Shown here piece after piece: positions 40,298 to 50,059 of a stretch of DNA of 64,000 nucleotides (its first letter is position 1; each line of letters starts with the position of its first letter). The notes below the pieces were generated by a model. That model was not told where the DNA came from and ran no database searches. It was given only the letters and a program-made list of their open reading frames with translations. The stretch comes from Gemmata massiliana (GTDB lineage Bacteria; Planctomycetota; Planctomycetia; Gemmatales; Gemmataceae). The stretch spans positions 6,159,738 to 6,223,737 of the forward strand of contig NZ_LR593886.1 in the NCBI RefSeq assembly GCF_901538265.1. Direction: 5' to 3'. Made by a program: the position numbers and the translations under genes.

Positions 40298-42543
40298 GCG
40301 CGGCAGACGGTTCAGCAGATTTGAATCTTGATGCGTGTGATCGGGAACCGATCCACGTTCCCGGGAGCATCCAGCCACACGGCGCACTTGTGGTTCTCTC
40401 GGACCCGGAACTCGCCGTTCTGCAAGTCAGCGCGAACGTCGCCGACTTCTTCCAGAAACCGGTCGAAGCGGCCCTCGGTTCAAGCGCCGCCGACCTACTG
40501 GGCGCGGATGGCGCGCCCCTCTTGCGAGAGATCGGCTCCCGGCTTCCGTCCACCGGCGAACCACTGTTGCTCCGCGCGTTCCGCGTCGGGGATCGGTACC
40601 TGAACGCTGTCGGTCACCGGGCCGACGGGGGTATCGTTCTCGAATTTGAACCCGCGTCCGAAGAGGCTTCGCTCACGCACGGGCTGCACCCGATCGTGGC
40701 CGGGTTCATCGCGAAGGTTCAGGGCGCGCAGACGGTGAGCGAACTGGCGCATCTTGTGGCCCGCGAGGTGCGCCGGGTCACCGGATTCGACCGCGCGCTC
40801 GTGTACCGGTTCGACCCGGACGGCACGGGTGTGGTACTCGGGGAAGACGGCACCGGTCGGCTGCCCTCGTACCAGGATCACCGGTTCCCCGAGTCCGACA
40901 TCCCAAAGCAGGCCCGTGAGCTGTACCGGCGGAACCGGTTGCGGCTCATCCCGGACGCGGACTACCGTCCGGCCGCGCTCATACCGGCACTCAACCCGCT
41001 CACGAACCAGCCACTCGACCTGTCTCACTCTACGCTCCGGAGCGTGTCGCCGGTCCACGTCGAGTACATGCGAAATATGGGGACGATCGCGTCCATGTCC
41101 GTATCGGTGCTGAAGGACGGCGCCCTGTGGGGGCTGATCTCGTGTCACCACCACGCGGCGCGGGTCGTGCCGTTCGAGGTGCGCACCACGTGCGACCTGC
41201 TCGCGCAGGTGTTCGCTCTCCAGGTGGCCGCGCGCGAGCACGCCGCGGACTACGTGCGCCGCGTCGAGATCCAGTCCGTGCTCACCCGACTGCTCGCGCA
41301 CATGGCCCGGGCCGACGATTTCGTGTCCGGCCTGCTCGACCACCCGGACGACTTCCTCGCGTTCGTCCGCGCGGCCGGGGCCGCGGTGGTCAGCGAGGAC
41401 CGGTGCGGCCTGATCGGGCGCACGCCGCCCGAGAGCCACGTCCAGCGCCTCGCGACCTGGCTGTTCCGCGAGCAGCGCAAAGAGGTGTTCCACACCGACG
41501 CGCTCTCGACCGTGTACCCGCCGGCCGCCGAGTTCACGGCCGCGGCGAGCGGGCTGCTCGCGATCTCCGTCTCCAAGTTGCACCCGACCGCGGTCCTGTG
41601 GTTCCGCCCGGAAGTGATCGAAACGATCCGCTGGGGCGGCGACCCGCGGAAAACGGTCGAAGCGGGAGCCGTACCCGGTCGGCTGCACCCGCGGAAGTCG
41701 TTCGAGACGTGGTCCCAGACCGTGCGCGACCGCGCCGTCCCGTGGCTGGTGAGTGAAGTGGACGGGGCCACCGAGTTGCGCAACGCGGTCGTCGGGATCG
41801 TGCTCCGCAAGGCCGAGGAGATGGCCGCACTAAATGTCGAGTTGCAGCGCAGCAACCGGGAACTGGAAGCGTTCTCGTACTCCGTCAGCCACGACCTCCG
41901 GGCGCCGTTGCGCCACATCGTGGGGTTCGCGGAGCTGCTCAAGGACGTCGCAAAGGACAAGCTCGCACGGGACGAACTGCGCCACGCCGACACCATCATC
42001 GAGTCCAGCATCTACGCGGGGAAGTTGGTGGACAACTTGCTCGCGTACTCGCGCATGGGCCGCGCCGCGCTCGACCGCTCGACCGTCGACATGAGCGCGC
42101 TCGTGACCGAGGTCCGGGCGGACGTGATGTCCGAGTTCCCGGGGCGCCGGGTGCGCTGGGAGGTCGCGCCGCTCCCGGTGGTGGAGGGCGACCTAGTGAT
42201 GCTCCGGTTGGCGGTGCGCAACCTGCTCGCCAACGCGGTAAAATACACCAAGAACCGCGACGAGGCCGCGGTCGAGATTGGCTCGACTACCAGCGCGGAC
42301 GCGCACACGTTCCACGTCCGCGACAACGGCGTCGGGTTCGACATGAAGTACCGCGACAAGCTGTTCGGCGTCTTCCAGCGCCTGCACCGCTGGGAGGACT
42401 TCGAGGGTACCGGGATCGGGCTGGCGAACGTGCGCCGGATTATCGAGCGCCACGAAGGGCGGACCTGGGCCGACGGCGAAGTGAACCGCGGCGCGACGTT
42501 TTACTTCACGCTCCCGATCGCGAACAATCACGAGAGAGAGTGA
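40294..42543 (+). CDS. bphP: Bacteriophytochrome histidine kinase
   Basis: A 749-aa red/far-red photoreceptor kinase. PAS2-GAF-PHY photosensory core: Cys15 in DACDREPIHVPG is the biliverdin-attaching cysteine; the GAF domain has HRFPESDIPKQARELY (the PxSDIP motif) and YMRNMGTIASMSVSVL with CHHH; the PHY tongue has LHPRKSFETW (PRxSF). The kinase follows: SYSVSHDLRAPLRHIVGF with phospho-acceptor His533, NLLANAVKYT (N box), RDNGVGFD (G1) and GTGIGLANV (G2). All core residues for light sensing and kinase action are intact. It ends by overlapping the next start (GTGA at 42540). The HWE pattern is absent; it is the classical HisKA type. Confidence 0.95.
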   Translation: MSAADGSADLNLDACDREPIHVPGSIQPHGALVVLSDPELAVLQVSANVADFFQKPVEAALGSSAADLLGADGAPLLREIGSRLPSTGEPLLLRAFRVGDRYLNAVGHRADGGIVLEFEPASEEASLTHGLHPIVAGFIAKVQGAQTVSELAHLVAREVRRVTGFDRALVYRFDPDGTGVVLGEDGTGRLPSYQDHRFPESDIPKQARELYRRNRLRLIPDADYRPAALIPALNPLTNQPLDLSHSTLRSVSPVHVEYMRNMGTIASMSVSVLKDGALWGLISCHHHAARVVPFEVRTTCDLLAQVFALQVAAREHAADYVRRVEIQSVLTRLLAHMARADDFVSGLLDHPDDFLAFVRAAGAAVVSEDRCGLIGRTPPESHVQRLATWLFREQRKEVFHTDALSTVYPPAAEFTAAASGLLAISVSKLHPTAVLWFRPEVIETIRWGGDPRKTVEAGAVPGRLHPRKSFETWSQTVRDRAVPWLVSEVDGATELRNAVVGIVLRKAEEMAALNVELQRSNRELEAFSYSVSHDLRAPLRHIVGFAELLKDVAKDKLARDELRHADTIIESSIYAGKLVDNLLAYSRMGRAALDRSTVDMSALVTEVRADVMSEFPGRRVRWEVAPLPVVEGDLVMLRLAVRNLLANAVKYTKNRDEAAVEIGSTTSADAHTFHVRDNGVGFDMKYRDKLFGVFQRLHRWEDFEGTGIGLANVRRIIERHEGRTWADGEVNRGATFYFTLPIANNHERE

Positions 42544-43010
42544 CCGTGCTCAAGCCCATTCTACTCGTCGAGGACAACCCAAAAGACCTCGAGCTGACGC
42601 TCCTCGCGCTGGCGCGGAGCAACCTGGCCAACGAGGTGATCTCGGTGCGCGACGGAGAGGAGTGCCTCGATTACCTCCTCCTGCGCGGCCCCTACGCGAA
42701 CCGCCCCCGCGGGAACCCGGCGGTCGTGTTGCTGGACCTGAAGCTCCCGAAAATCGATGGGCTCCAGGTACTCGAAGAGGTGAAAAAAGACCCCACTTTG
42801 CAGGGCATCCCGGTGGTGATGTTGACGACCTCACGCGAGGAGCAAGACCTGCTCCGGAGCTACAAGCTCGGCGTCAACGCCTACGTGGTGAAACCGGTTG
42901 CGTTCAAAGAATTTATGAGCGCCATCCAGGAACTCGGTGTGTTCTGGGCCGTGCTGAACGAACCGCCCCCGGGCAGCTTCAAGCCCGGGCGCCCGGCCCC
43001 GAGCGAGTGA
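42540..43010 (+). CDS. Response regulator, Rcp1-like single receiver domain
   Basis: A 156-aa stand-alone receiver. Residues: acidic pair ED11-12 (LLVEDNPKDLELT), phospho-acceptor Asp66 (VVLLDLKLPKIDG), LTTS, and Lys in VVKPV. The extra loop LLLRGPYANRPRG and the C-terminal FWAVLNEPPP are hallmarks of the Rcp1 family that pairs with bacterial phytochromes. It begins at a GTG overlapping the bphP stop, so it is the expected phosphate acceptor of BphP. No output domain is present; the signal probably passes by protein contact or by phosphorelay to the hybrid kinase that follows 69 bp downstream. Confidence 0.92.
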   Translation: MTVLKPILLVEDNPKDLELTLLALARSNLANEVISVRDGEECLDYLLLRGPYANRPRGNPAVVLLDLKLPKIDGLQVLEEVKKDPTLQGIPVVMLTTSREEQDLLRSYKLGVNAYVVKPVAFKEFMSAIQELGVFWAVLNEPPPGSFKPGRPAPSE

Positions 43011-43079
43011 GGCCGGTACACCGTGTGAGTTGCTCCCGAACCCCGCCCGCTCCTTCGCGCACGGACGCTGTGAAAGTCT

Positions 43080-45560
43080 ATGAGAGTCTCGATCCTCCAC
43101 CTCGAAGACAGCGACCTTGACGCTGAGCTGATCGCCCAGCGCCTGACCCGCGCGGGCGTCGTGAGCGAATTAGTCCGCGCGTGCGACCGGACCGAGTTCC
43201 AGGACCAACTGACCGCGGACCGCCCCTTCGATGTCGTGCTCTCCGATTACCAGTTGCCGGACATCGACGGGCTTGAAGCGCTCGAGCTGATGCGCGCGCA
43301 CCGACCGAACGTGCCGTTCATCTTCGTCTCCGGAGCGCTCGGCGAGGAGCGCGCCGTTGAGACCCTGAAACTCGGCGCCACCGACTACATACTCAAGCAC
43401 CGCCTCGAACGGCTGGTTCCCGCAATTGAACGTGCGGTCACAGAAGCACGCGATCGAGCCGACCGGCTCGCCGCGGAGCACGCTGCGAGAGAGGCAAGCG
43501 AGCGCCTCGCCCTGGCCCAAACCGCCGGGCGCTCGGGTGTGTTCGACTGGCTCATTCCCGAAGGCCGGGTCGTCTGGTCCCCGGAGTTGGAAAATCTGTA
43601 CGGCATCCCGCACGGGTCGTTCGAGGGGAACTTCGCGGGGTGGGAGAAGCGCGTCGTCCCGGAGGACGCGGCGCTGGTTCGCGCCCTCGTCGGGCAGCAC
43701 TTAACTGTGCGCGCGGAAGACATCGGGTACGAGTTCCGGGTCGTGCTCCCGGACGGGCGGTTACGGTGGCTGGCGGGGAAAGCGAAGTTCTTCTACACGC
43801 CCGACGGCTCCCCCGCGCGGATGATCGGGATCAACGTCGATATCCACGATCGCAAGGAAATGGAGGAGCAACTCCGGGCCGGTAAAGAGAGCCTGCGCCA
43901 GCAGAACGAGCGCCTCACGCTCCTCGCGGACGCCGCCGAGTCCCTGCTCGCCGCCAACGGCGATCCTGAGCACATGATGCGTGCCCTGTTCGATCGCGTC
44001 TCCGACGGGTTGGGGCTGTCGCACTACTTCAACTACGAACCGAACGAAGACGGCTCGGCTCTTGATCTCGTTTCGTGTACCGGGGTGCCAGCGGCCGAGG
44101 TCGAATCGATCCGCCGACTGGATTTCGGCCAGGCGGTGTGCGGCACCGTCGCCCTGACCCGGAAGCCGGTGGTCGCGACCGCGGTGCAGTCCTCGGCCGA
44201 CCCCAAGGTTCAACTGGTGCGCGGGTACGGGGTTCGCGCGTATGCGTGCAACCCGCTCCTGGCGGGCGATCGGTTCCTCGGCACGCTGTCGTTCGCCACG
44301 AACACCCGCGACCAGTTCAGCGACGAGGACATGGAGGTTCTCCGCACCATCTGTCACTACGTGGCGATGGCTAAGGAGCACCAGCGCCTGGCAGCCGAGG
44401 CCCGCGACCGGGCCGAACGGCTGAAGGAACAGGACCGCAGAAAAGACGAGTTCCTGGCGCTCCTGGCCCACGAACTCCGGAACCCTCTCGCCCCGCTCCG
44501 GAACGGCCTCCAGGTGCTCAAAATCACCGAGGGACGAGGGGAATCCGCGACTCGCGCGCGGGAGATGATGGAGCGCCAGCTCGCGCACACGGTCCGGCTG
44601 ATCGACGACCTGCTCGACATCTCGCGCATCAGCCAGAACAAGCTCAACCTGCAACGCGCGCCGATCACACTGGCCGAGGTCATAGACAGCGCCGTCGAAA
44701 CCGCGCGCCCGCTTATCGATGCGGCCGAGCACACGCTCACGGTCACGCTCCCCTCGGAACCGATTGTTCTCGACGCCGACCTCACGCGACTGGCGCAGGT
44801 GTTCTCCAACCTGCTGACCAACAGCGCGAAGTACACGCCCCAGGGCGGGCGCATTGCCCTCGACGCCGCCCTGCGGTCCGGGTCACTGGTCGTCACGGTG
44901 CGGGACTCGGGGCTGGGCATCCCGGCCGATTACTTACCGCGTATCTTCGACATGTTCTCGCAGGCCGATCGGGTCGTGGAGCGTGTGACGGGCGGGCTGG
45001 GTATTGGACTCGCACTTGTGAAGGGACTGGTCGAAATGCACGGCGGAACGGTGGAAGCACAAAGCGACGGCCCCGGAACCGGTAGCACCTTTACCGTTCG
45101 GCTACCGGTACTGAGTGGGGCAAACGAGCGCGAGGACGAAGTACCGGGTTCACCTCCCGTAACCGCCAACGGAACGAAGCGCCGGGTTCTCGTGGTGGAC
45201 GACAACCACGACGCGGCCGAATCACTCGCTCAGCTCCTCGAACTGCTCGGGAACGAGGTTCACGTCGGGCACGACGGGCTCGAAGCCGTGGAAGTGGCGG
45301 AGCGCGTCCGCCCCGATTTGATTCTGATGGACGTGAGAATGCCCCGACTGAACGGACTCGACGCCACCGCCCGCATCCGGGAACGCTCGTGGGCCACCGC
45401 GACTACGATCGTCGCACTGACCGGTTGGGGCCAGGATTCCGACCGGGAACGAACCACCGCCGCGGGTTGCGACGGGCACCTGGTCAAGCCGGTGCTTCTT
45501 GCGGACCTGGAGCGCGTACTCGGTGAGAACTCGCGCGTCGCCTCGTCACACAATTCCTGA
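43080..45560 (+). CDS. Hybrid histidine kinase REC-PAS-GAF-HisKA-HATPase-REC
   Basis: An 826-aa soluble protein. Order: receiver 1 (residues 1-122, phospho-acceptor Asp56 in [14 protein letters not shown]), PAS with PAC (about 145-265, [16 protein letters not shown]), GAF (about 285-430), HisKA with His464 in [12 protein letters not shown], HATPase ([36 protein letters not shown]), and receiver 2 (about 700-820, [13 protein letters not shown], Asp751 in [15 protein letters not shown]). It has no membrane segment. Placed 69 bp after the Rcp1-like gene, it is likely co-transcribed with bphOP and could receive phosphate at Asp56 from upstream kinases, then relay it. The PAS/GAF may sense another input, or dimerise. 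Output partner unknown. Confidence 0.9.
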   Translation: MRVSILHLEDSDLDAELIAQRLTRAGVVSELVRACDRTEFQDQLTADRPFDVVLSDYQLPDIDGLEALELMRAHRPNVPFIFVSGALGEERAVETLKLGATDYILKHRLERLVPAIERAVTEARDRADRLAAEHAAREASERLALAQTAGRSGVFDWLIPEGRVVWSPELENLYGIPHGSFEGNFAGWEKRVVPEDAALVRALVGQHLTVRAEDIGYEFRVVLPDGRLRWLAGKAKFFYTPDGSPARMIGINVDIHDRKEMEEQLRAGKESLRQQNERLTLLADAAESLLAANGDPEHMMRALFDRVSDGLGLSHYFNYEPNEDGSALDLVSCTGVPAAEVESIRRLDFGQAVCGTVALTRKPVVATAVQSSADPKVQLVRGYGVRAYACNPLLAGDRFLGTLSFATNTRDQFSDEDMEVLRTICHYVAMAKEHQRLAAEARDRAERLKEQDRRKDEFLALLAHELRNPLAPLRNGLQVLKITEGRGESATRAREMMERQLAHTVRLIDDLLDISRISQNKLNLQRAPITLAEVIDSAVETARPLIDAAEHTLTVTLPSEPIVLDADLTRLAQVFSNLLTNSAKYTPQGGRIALDAALRSGSLVVTVRDSGLGIPADYLPRIFDMFSQADRVVERVTGGLGIGLALVKGLVEMHGGTVEAQSDGPGTGSTFTVRLPVLSGANEREDEVPGSPPVTANGTKRRVLVVDDNHDAAESLAQLLELLGNEVHVGHDGLEAVEVAERVRPDLILMDVRMPRLNGLDATARIRERSWATATTIVALTGWGQDSDRERTTAAGCDGHLVKPVLLADLERVLGENSRVASSHNS

Positions 45561-45619
45561 GCCGAGCACGTGCAGAGGCCGAAATCACTGCCGTTCAGCC
45601 GCAAGTCACACGTCCGGGG

Positions 45620-46075
45620 TCACTTCTTTTTCCGAGGATCGTCGACAGGGTCGAGGTAATCGATCGTCCACGGCCCCTGTCCGTGAACCTGGAGGATCGT
45701 TTCGCCCTTCACATACCCGAAGTGTTTCACGCCCGCGCCCATGCGCCCGTAAGAACCCGTCGGCATGGCCTTGGCTGCTTTTTCATCAAACTTCGCACCC
45801 GTTCCGATATAGAGTGTGCCGGCGATGATAGTCACGCGCTCGTCCTTCGGGTGCGTGTGCGGCATGATCTTGAACCCGTCGGGCATTTTCACGCGCATGA
45901 CAAATGGACCGTCTTTGGTCGGGTCGCCGTCCAGGAGCACCATCTTCGCACCTTTGGGTAACGAAGGCGGCCCGTCCGCCCACTTGGTATCGTCGGGGGT
46001 CACGATCTCGTGATCCTTGTCCGCGTGGGGCGGAGCGCACACGAGAACCAGTGCAGTGAGCGTCGCGAACGTCAT
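45620..46075 (-). CDS. Secreted cupin-domain protein
   Basis: A 151-aa protein with a short signal-like N-terminus (MTFATLTALVLVCAPPHA) and a single cupin barrel. Motif 1 is FKIMPHTHPKDERVTIIAGTLYIGTG with the H-x-H...E metal ligands; motif 2 near GAGVKHFGYVKGETILQVHGQGP supplies a further His. The start is ATG 46075; the open frame extends 21 codons upstream with no homology. It is convergent with the hybrid kinase gene, separated by 59 bp. Function within the cupin family (isomerase, dioxygenase or binding protein) is not readable. Confidence 0.75.
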   Translation of the reverse strand: MTFATLTALVLVCAPPHADKDHEIVTPDDTKWADGPPSLPKGAKMVLLDGDPTKDGPFVMRVKMPDGFKIMPHTHPKDERVTIIAGTLYIGTGAKFDEKAAKAMPTGSYGRMGAGVKHFGYVKGETILQVHGQGPWTIDYLDPVDDPRKKK

Positions 46076-46177
46076 CGGCGGCCTCCGGAAATGGGCCGCG
46101 TCATCATACCGCGTCGGATCGCGCGAGCAACGATCCATTTTGGTAGCACAGAGTTAGGCTCGGCGCGTTTGCAACTA

Positions 46178-46250
46178 CCTCGTCTTCTGTCTTGATCCGC
46201 GTTTTCTGCGTTTATCCGCGGTTATGCCTTTTGCTCTGCTTTTATCCGCG
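46178..46250. repeat. Intergenic repeat with ATCCGCGTTTTCTGCGTTTATCCGCGG
   Basis: GATCCGCGTT, GTTTATCCGCGGTT and TTTTATCCGCGC recur within 70 bp between the cupin gene and the permease gene. Similar AACCGCGGATAAACGC motifs occur between genes in many unrelated bacteria. Confidence 0.45.
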
Positions 46251-47399
46251 CCCGATCTCAGGTGCGGTGGCTTCACCAGATGCAGGAAGTTCCGTGCCAG
46301 TAGCACGAGCGTGCCACACGTCCAGAAGGGCCACGGTAACGGCCAGGATCGCGGGACCGAGGACCACGCCCGACGCACCGAATAGCGCCAGTCCGCCCAG
46401 GAACGCGATCAGCGCGGGCACCTCGTGTAGACGCATCCGGCTCCCCGCGACGCGGACGTAAACGAAGTTGTCCACCACGATCCACGATGCGACCCCGAAC
46501 GCCACCAGAGCGACCGCGCCACCCCAATTCCCGATCAGAGCGAGGTACACGGCGGCGGGCATCCACACGATGTATGTTCCCAGGATCGGAACGAAACTGA
46601 GGACGAATGTCACCACGCCCCACGTGACCGGCGCCGGCAGCCCCACGGCCCAGAACATCAGCCCGGTGCCGATACCATCGATCGCGCTGGTCACGAGCGT
46701 GGCGTAGAGGTTCGCGAAGACTGAGTCGTTGGCGCCCGTGAAGAGTCGATCGGCCTCCGGTTTGCGCAGCGGTAAGAATCGGCGCACGCTCGCCAGTAGC
46801 TCGGTCCGGTCGCGTAGCGCGTAGAAGAGGATGAACAGCGCGATGACCGCCTGGAACACCGCCATCAGCGATCCCTGCGCCAGCGCCAGCCCGTCGCTCA
46901 GAGACGCGCGCACGATCCGCTGCGCTTCGGCGTTGAGATCGATCTCCGCGCGACCAACCCACTCCAGCACGCCGTTCATCCCAGGAATAGCCTCCACGCG
47001 AGCACGCAGCACCCCTTTCGCCTGCTCCTCGCGCACTTGATCGGCGGCGGAGGCGGCCTCGCGCGCGACCTGATTGGCCACGAAGATACTCGGCAACACG
47101 ATCATCACCACGACCACAGCAGACGTAAGGAGCGCGGCCCCGGTACGGTGCGCAAGAAAGTGTTCTCGGACCCAGGCGTGCAACGGCCATGCGATCACGG
47201 CCAGCGCGATCCCCCACGAAATCGCGGGCAGGAACGGGACCGCCAGGAGCACACACAGTGCGACGAGTGCCAGCGTCAACGCGGCCAGAGCGAACGGACG
47301 AAACCGTTCTCCAGTGGCGAGCGGGCCTTCTTCGCGCACGATAGGCGGGGAAGAATCGGGAACAGCAGAGCGCGGTTCGGATTGTCCGTTGCGGACCAT
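46242..47399 (-). CDS. AI-2E transporter family permease
   Basis: A 385-aa membrane protein of the AI-2E/PerM family with about eight helices. Seen: ALAVIAWPLHAWVREHFLAHRTGAAL, an amphipathic soluble loop (EEQAKGVLRARVEAIPGMNGVLEWVGRAEIDL), the FILFYALRDRTELLASVRRFLP motif, and FVLSFVPILGTYIVWMPAAVYLAL, then GVVLGPAILAVTVALLDVW. The start is set at ATG 47399, preceded by GGAGGA; an ATG 15 bp upstream contains that Shine-Dalgarno sequence. Substrate is unknown; the family includes autoinducer exporters and ion transporters. Confidence 0.85.
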   Translation of the reverse strand: MVRNGQSEPRSAVPDSSPPIVREEGPLATGERFRPFALAALTLALVALCVLLAVPFLPAISWGIALAVIAWPLHAWVREHFLAHRTGAALLTSAVVVVMIVLPSIFVANQVAREAASAADQVREEQAKGVLRARVEAIPGMNGVLEWVGRAEIDLNAEAQRIVRASLSDGLALAQGSLMAVFQAVIALFILFYALRDRTELLASVRRFLPLRKPEADRLFTGANDSVFANLYATLVTSAIDGIGTGLMFWAVGLPAPVTWGVVTFVLSFVPILGTYIVWMPAAVYLALIGNWGGAVALVAFGVASWIVVDNFVYVRVAGSRMRLHEVPALIAFLGGLALFGASGVVLGPAILAVTVALLDVWHARATGTELPASGEATAPEIGRG

Positions 47400-47488
47400 G
47401 AGTCCTCCTCGCATCGAATCGATGCAGACGTGGGAGGGTCAACGCAAATCGGGTGCCGTGTGATAGGAGATGCGGAATACCAAAAGCA

Positions 47489-47516
47489 CGAGGCCCGGCC
47501 ATTTGGCCGGGCCTCG
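47489..47516 (-). terminator. Intrinsic terminator of the small secreted protein gene
   Basis: CGAGGCCCGGCCA (47489-47501) pairs with TGGCCGGGCCTCG (47504-47516), 13 bp, minimal loop. On the minus strand it is followed by TGCTTTTGG, a short T run. It lies 20 bp beyond the stop of the gene at 47536. Confidence 0.75.
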
Positions 47517-47535
47517 CGTAATCACGCGGTCAGAG

Positions 47536-47859
47536 TTAGTTCTTGCCGCCGCGGCCCTTCCAGGTTGCTTCGGTCAGTTCGTCCTTTTCGGTCTTGATGT
47601 CGAGCTTCACGCCACCCTTGCCGCCCTTGCCGGAGGCGCGCTTCTCGAAGTCTTCGTACTTGGCTTCCTTCGAGTTGCCGTCCTTGTCGGTCACGCTGAA
47701 TTTGGCCTTGTCGGAGATCTTGTAAGTCTTCTCCTTGTCACCTTCCTTGACGGTGATTTCCTTCTTGTCCTTATCGAACTTCACGACGGTGACTTCGACC
47801 GCGACCACGAGGCCGGCCATCGCGAACAGGGCGACCAGAGCCATCAGCATCTTACGCAT
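47536..47859 (-). CDS. Small secreted Lys-rich protein
   Basis: A 107-aa protein with a signal peptide (MRKMLMALVALFAMAGLVVA) and a mature domain of about 87 residues, very rich in Lys/Asp/Glu. VTVVKFDKDKKEITVKEGDKEKTYKIS and KFSVTDKDGNSKEAKYEDF suggest a small beta-sandwich or OB-like fold. It ends WKGRGGKN. The ATG at 47859 has GGAG 7 bp upstream; an in-frame extension to 47985 is not signal-like. Seen in planctomycetes as a hypothetical; function unknown. Strongly biased Lys codon use (AAG) is visible. Confidence 0.7.
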   Translation of the reverse strand: MRKMLMALVALFAMAGLVVAVEVTVVKFDKDKKEITVKEGDKEKTYKISDKAKFSVTDKDGNSKEAKYEDFEKRASGKGGKGGVKLDIKTEKDELTEATWKGRGGKN

Positions 47860-48676
47860 GCAAGAACTCCGAGGGGGGTGGAACCGATCCGGCGCGAGTC
47901 GCCGGGGTACGGCAGCGATTGGGCTTAACCCTTCCGGGGCAATCGTAAGTATCCAAACACCGAACCGCAAGCAGCGGCCCTGCAATTCATAAGTTTCTCA
48001 TCGACTTTCGCCTGTTTTGGCCGCGTTTTCCGCGCCTGTGTTCGGTCCGAATCGTGCCAGTCGCCAACAGTTTGACGAGCAGTTACGCGGATCGGCCCCG
48101 GAACCGTCGCGCCCCTGCCTCGCGCTCCGCGACTTGACTTTGTGGCACACACGTCCACGTCTAATCGATGCGCACTCGGTACCAAATAGGCGTTCCCGAC
48201 CACACCACAAAACCCAATCCCACTCCGGCGCCGAGCAGACACCAAATCCGTCTTCAGAGCGAAAGTGCTGTAATCACCCGCGCCCTCCCGAAACCCACCC
48301 GGGGCGTCAGTTCTTGGTCACACGGAGAACGGGTACGTTCTACTGGTGCGGGAAAGTTACGAAACCGGCGAGAGGCACGTGGCGGCAACGACCAAACAGT
48401 CGCACCCACATCAGTTCTGAGAGCATTTTTTATGGGAGACCGAAAGAATACCGGGAAAGTACGGTGCGGGCGCCTTGTGAACGCACGCATTGCGATCTAG
48501 AGTTCGCACGAGTCTCCCGTATGTCGCCGGATATTCCACGAATCTCCACGTAGAGGGGACGTCGCCCGCTCTCCGCACTGACGATTGTTACGTTCGTTCG
48601 CCAGGCCGTCGGATTTCAGAGCCGAGCACATCCACCGCACCGGCACCGGGTCGCGCCCAACTTCGGAGCCACGATC
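47860..48676. other. Long intergenic region, no gene seen
   Basis: 817 bp between the small secreted protein (minus) and the DUF1559 gene (plus). It has a plus-strand frame at 48017-48553 whose translation is Arg/Pro/Thr-rich without domains. I see no tRNA, clear terminator or long repeat. It should hold both divergent promoters. The length is unusual for this window. Confidence 0.45.
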
Positions 48677-49591
48677 GTGCATCGACCGCACCGCCCTCAC
48701 CCCATGCCCCTGCGCGCGGGGTTCACGCTCATCGAACTCCTGGTGGTGATCGCGATTGTCGCGGTCCTGATCGGGCTCCTGTTGCCCGCCGTTCAAAAGG
48801 TCCGGGCCGCCGCCGCCCGCATCAAGTGCGGAAACCACCTCAAACAACTCGGGATCGGCTCCCAGGTGGCGCACGACACGCACCGATCGCTGCCGCCGGG
48901 TTTGGGAACCTGGCCCCTGAACAACAACTACGGCACGTACCACTTCCACCTGCTCCCGTTCATCGAAGAAGAGGCGCTGTACAAGCGATCCTTCGCGTTC
49001 GATTGCTATTTCGCGGCCAACAACGAGGTCTATTCGCAACCGGTTAAAACGTACTTGTGCCCGTCGGACCCGAGTGCCCCCGCGGACGCGCGGGCCAGTG
49101 ACTTGGCCGGGAACACCTGGGGGGTCGCGAGCTACGCGGTGAACGTCCAAGTAGTGGCGCGGGTCAGTCCCGAGGGCCGGATCAATTACCCGGACAACAA
49201 GGCGCTGCTCCTGGCCACGTTCCCGGACGGGGCGTCGAACACGATCCTGTTCACAGAAAAGTACGCTCAGTGCTTCAACGGCAGCTACCCGGCCGGTGGA
49301 AACATGTGGGCCTACTACTTCACCGGTTCGGGGCTACAACCGTACCACCCCGGGTTCACGGTCTCGTGGAACGGGTACAGTTACGGCCCGGCGTCCAAGT
49401 TCATCGTTCAACCACAGCCGTACAACGGCGGGTGCGACCCGACGATGGCCTCGTCCCCGCACCCGGGCGGCATCCAGACCGCGTTCGCCGACGGGAGCGT
49501 CCGGTTCCTCTCGTCCAACATCACCCTTTACACCTGGTGGTACCTGTGTACCCCGGCGGGCGGCGAGGTCATCGCCCCCGATTCGTACTAA
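48677..49591 (+). CDS. DUF1559 pseudopilin-like protein
   Basis: A 304-aa protein with the type IV pilin/type II secretion N-terminus: [35 protein letters not shown], cleaved after Gly before Phe. The DUF1559 body follows ([51 protein letters not shown]) and the C-terminal H-X9-DG-like module [21 protein letters not shown]. The start is GTG 48677 with GGAG 8 bp upstream; ATG 48704 is another choice. This family is greatly expanded in planctomycetes. It heads an apparent operon with the lipoprotein and the hybrid kinase. Confidence 0.92.
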   Translation: MHRPHRPHPMPLRAGFTLIELLVVIAIVAVLIGLLLPAVQKVRAAAARIKCGNHLKQLGIGSQVAHDTHRSLPPGLGTWPLNNNYGTYHFHLLPFIEEEALYKRSFAFDCYFAANNEVYSQPVKTYLCPSDPSAPADARASDLAGNTWGVASYAVNVQVVARVSPEGRINYPDNKALLLATFPDGASNTILFTEKYAQCFNGSYPAGGNMWAYYFTGSGLQPYHPGFTVSWNGYSYGPASKFIVQPQPYNGGCDPTMASSPHPGGIQTAFADGSVRFLSSNITLYTWWYLCTPAGGEVIAPDSY

Positions 49592-49606
49592 CCCGGAGCA
49601 CCGACC

Positions 49607-50059
49607 GTGCGCCCACTTCGTTCATTGCGCGCCCGATGGGGCGCGCTCGCCCTCGGGTGCCTGCTGGTGGCCGGGTGCGGGGCCAAGACCGCGACCGTTA
49701 CCGGGCAGGTGACCTACAAAGGTAAGCCGGTCACCGGCGGGTCCGTGGTCTTCTACTGCAGCGACAAGCAGATCGTCCGCGGGCTGATCGGCCCCGACGG
49801 GCGGTACTCGATCCCGAACGTGCCGTCCGGGATCGGCCCCGCCACCGTCACCGTCCAGTCACACACGCGGGTGCCCGAAGGGTTCCGCATGAAGCAGCAG
49901 CTCCCGCCCTCGGTCGGCGGGCCGACCCCACCGGCGCCCGATCGCACCGACGGCCCTCGGACTCCATTACCGCTACGGTACGCGCAGCCCGAAGAATCCG
50001 GGCTTAGTGTGACCGTGGACCGCGACCATCTGACCTACGACATCGACCTAAAACCATGA
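49607..50059 (+). CDS. Lipoprotein with carboxypeptidase-regulatory-like (transthyretin-type) domain
   Basis: A 150-aa planctomycete-type lipoprotein. The lipobox is LVAGC (Cys about residue 24). The mature domain has TVTGQVTYKGKPVTGGSVVFYCSDK and GLIGPDGRYSIPNVPSG, the usual pattern of the family that follows DUF1559 genes, then a Pro-rich tail. The start is GTG 49607 with GGAGCACCGAC upstream. It overlaps the hybrid kinase start by 4 bp (ATGA at 50056). Confidence 0.82.
   Translation: MRPLRSLRARWGALALGCLLVAGCGAKTATVTGQVTYKGKPVTGGSVVFYCSDKQIVRGLIGPDGRYSIPNVPSGIGPATVTVQSHTRVPEGFRMKQQLPPSVGGPTPPAPDRTDGPRTPLPLRYAQPEESGLSVTVDRDHLTYDIDLKP

Noticed and set aside
48017..48553. Plus-strand 178-aa frame in the 817-bp gap
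   Set aside because: Composition looks non-coding (Arg/Pro/Thr/Ser), no domain, no ribosome-binding site; treated as intergenic.
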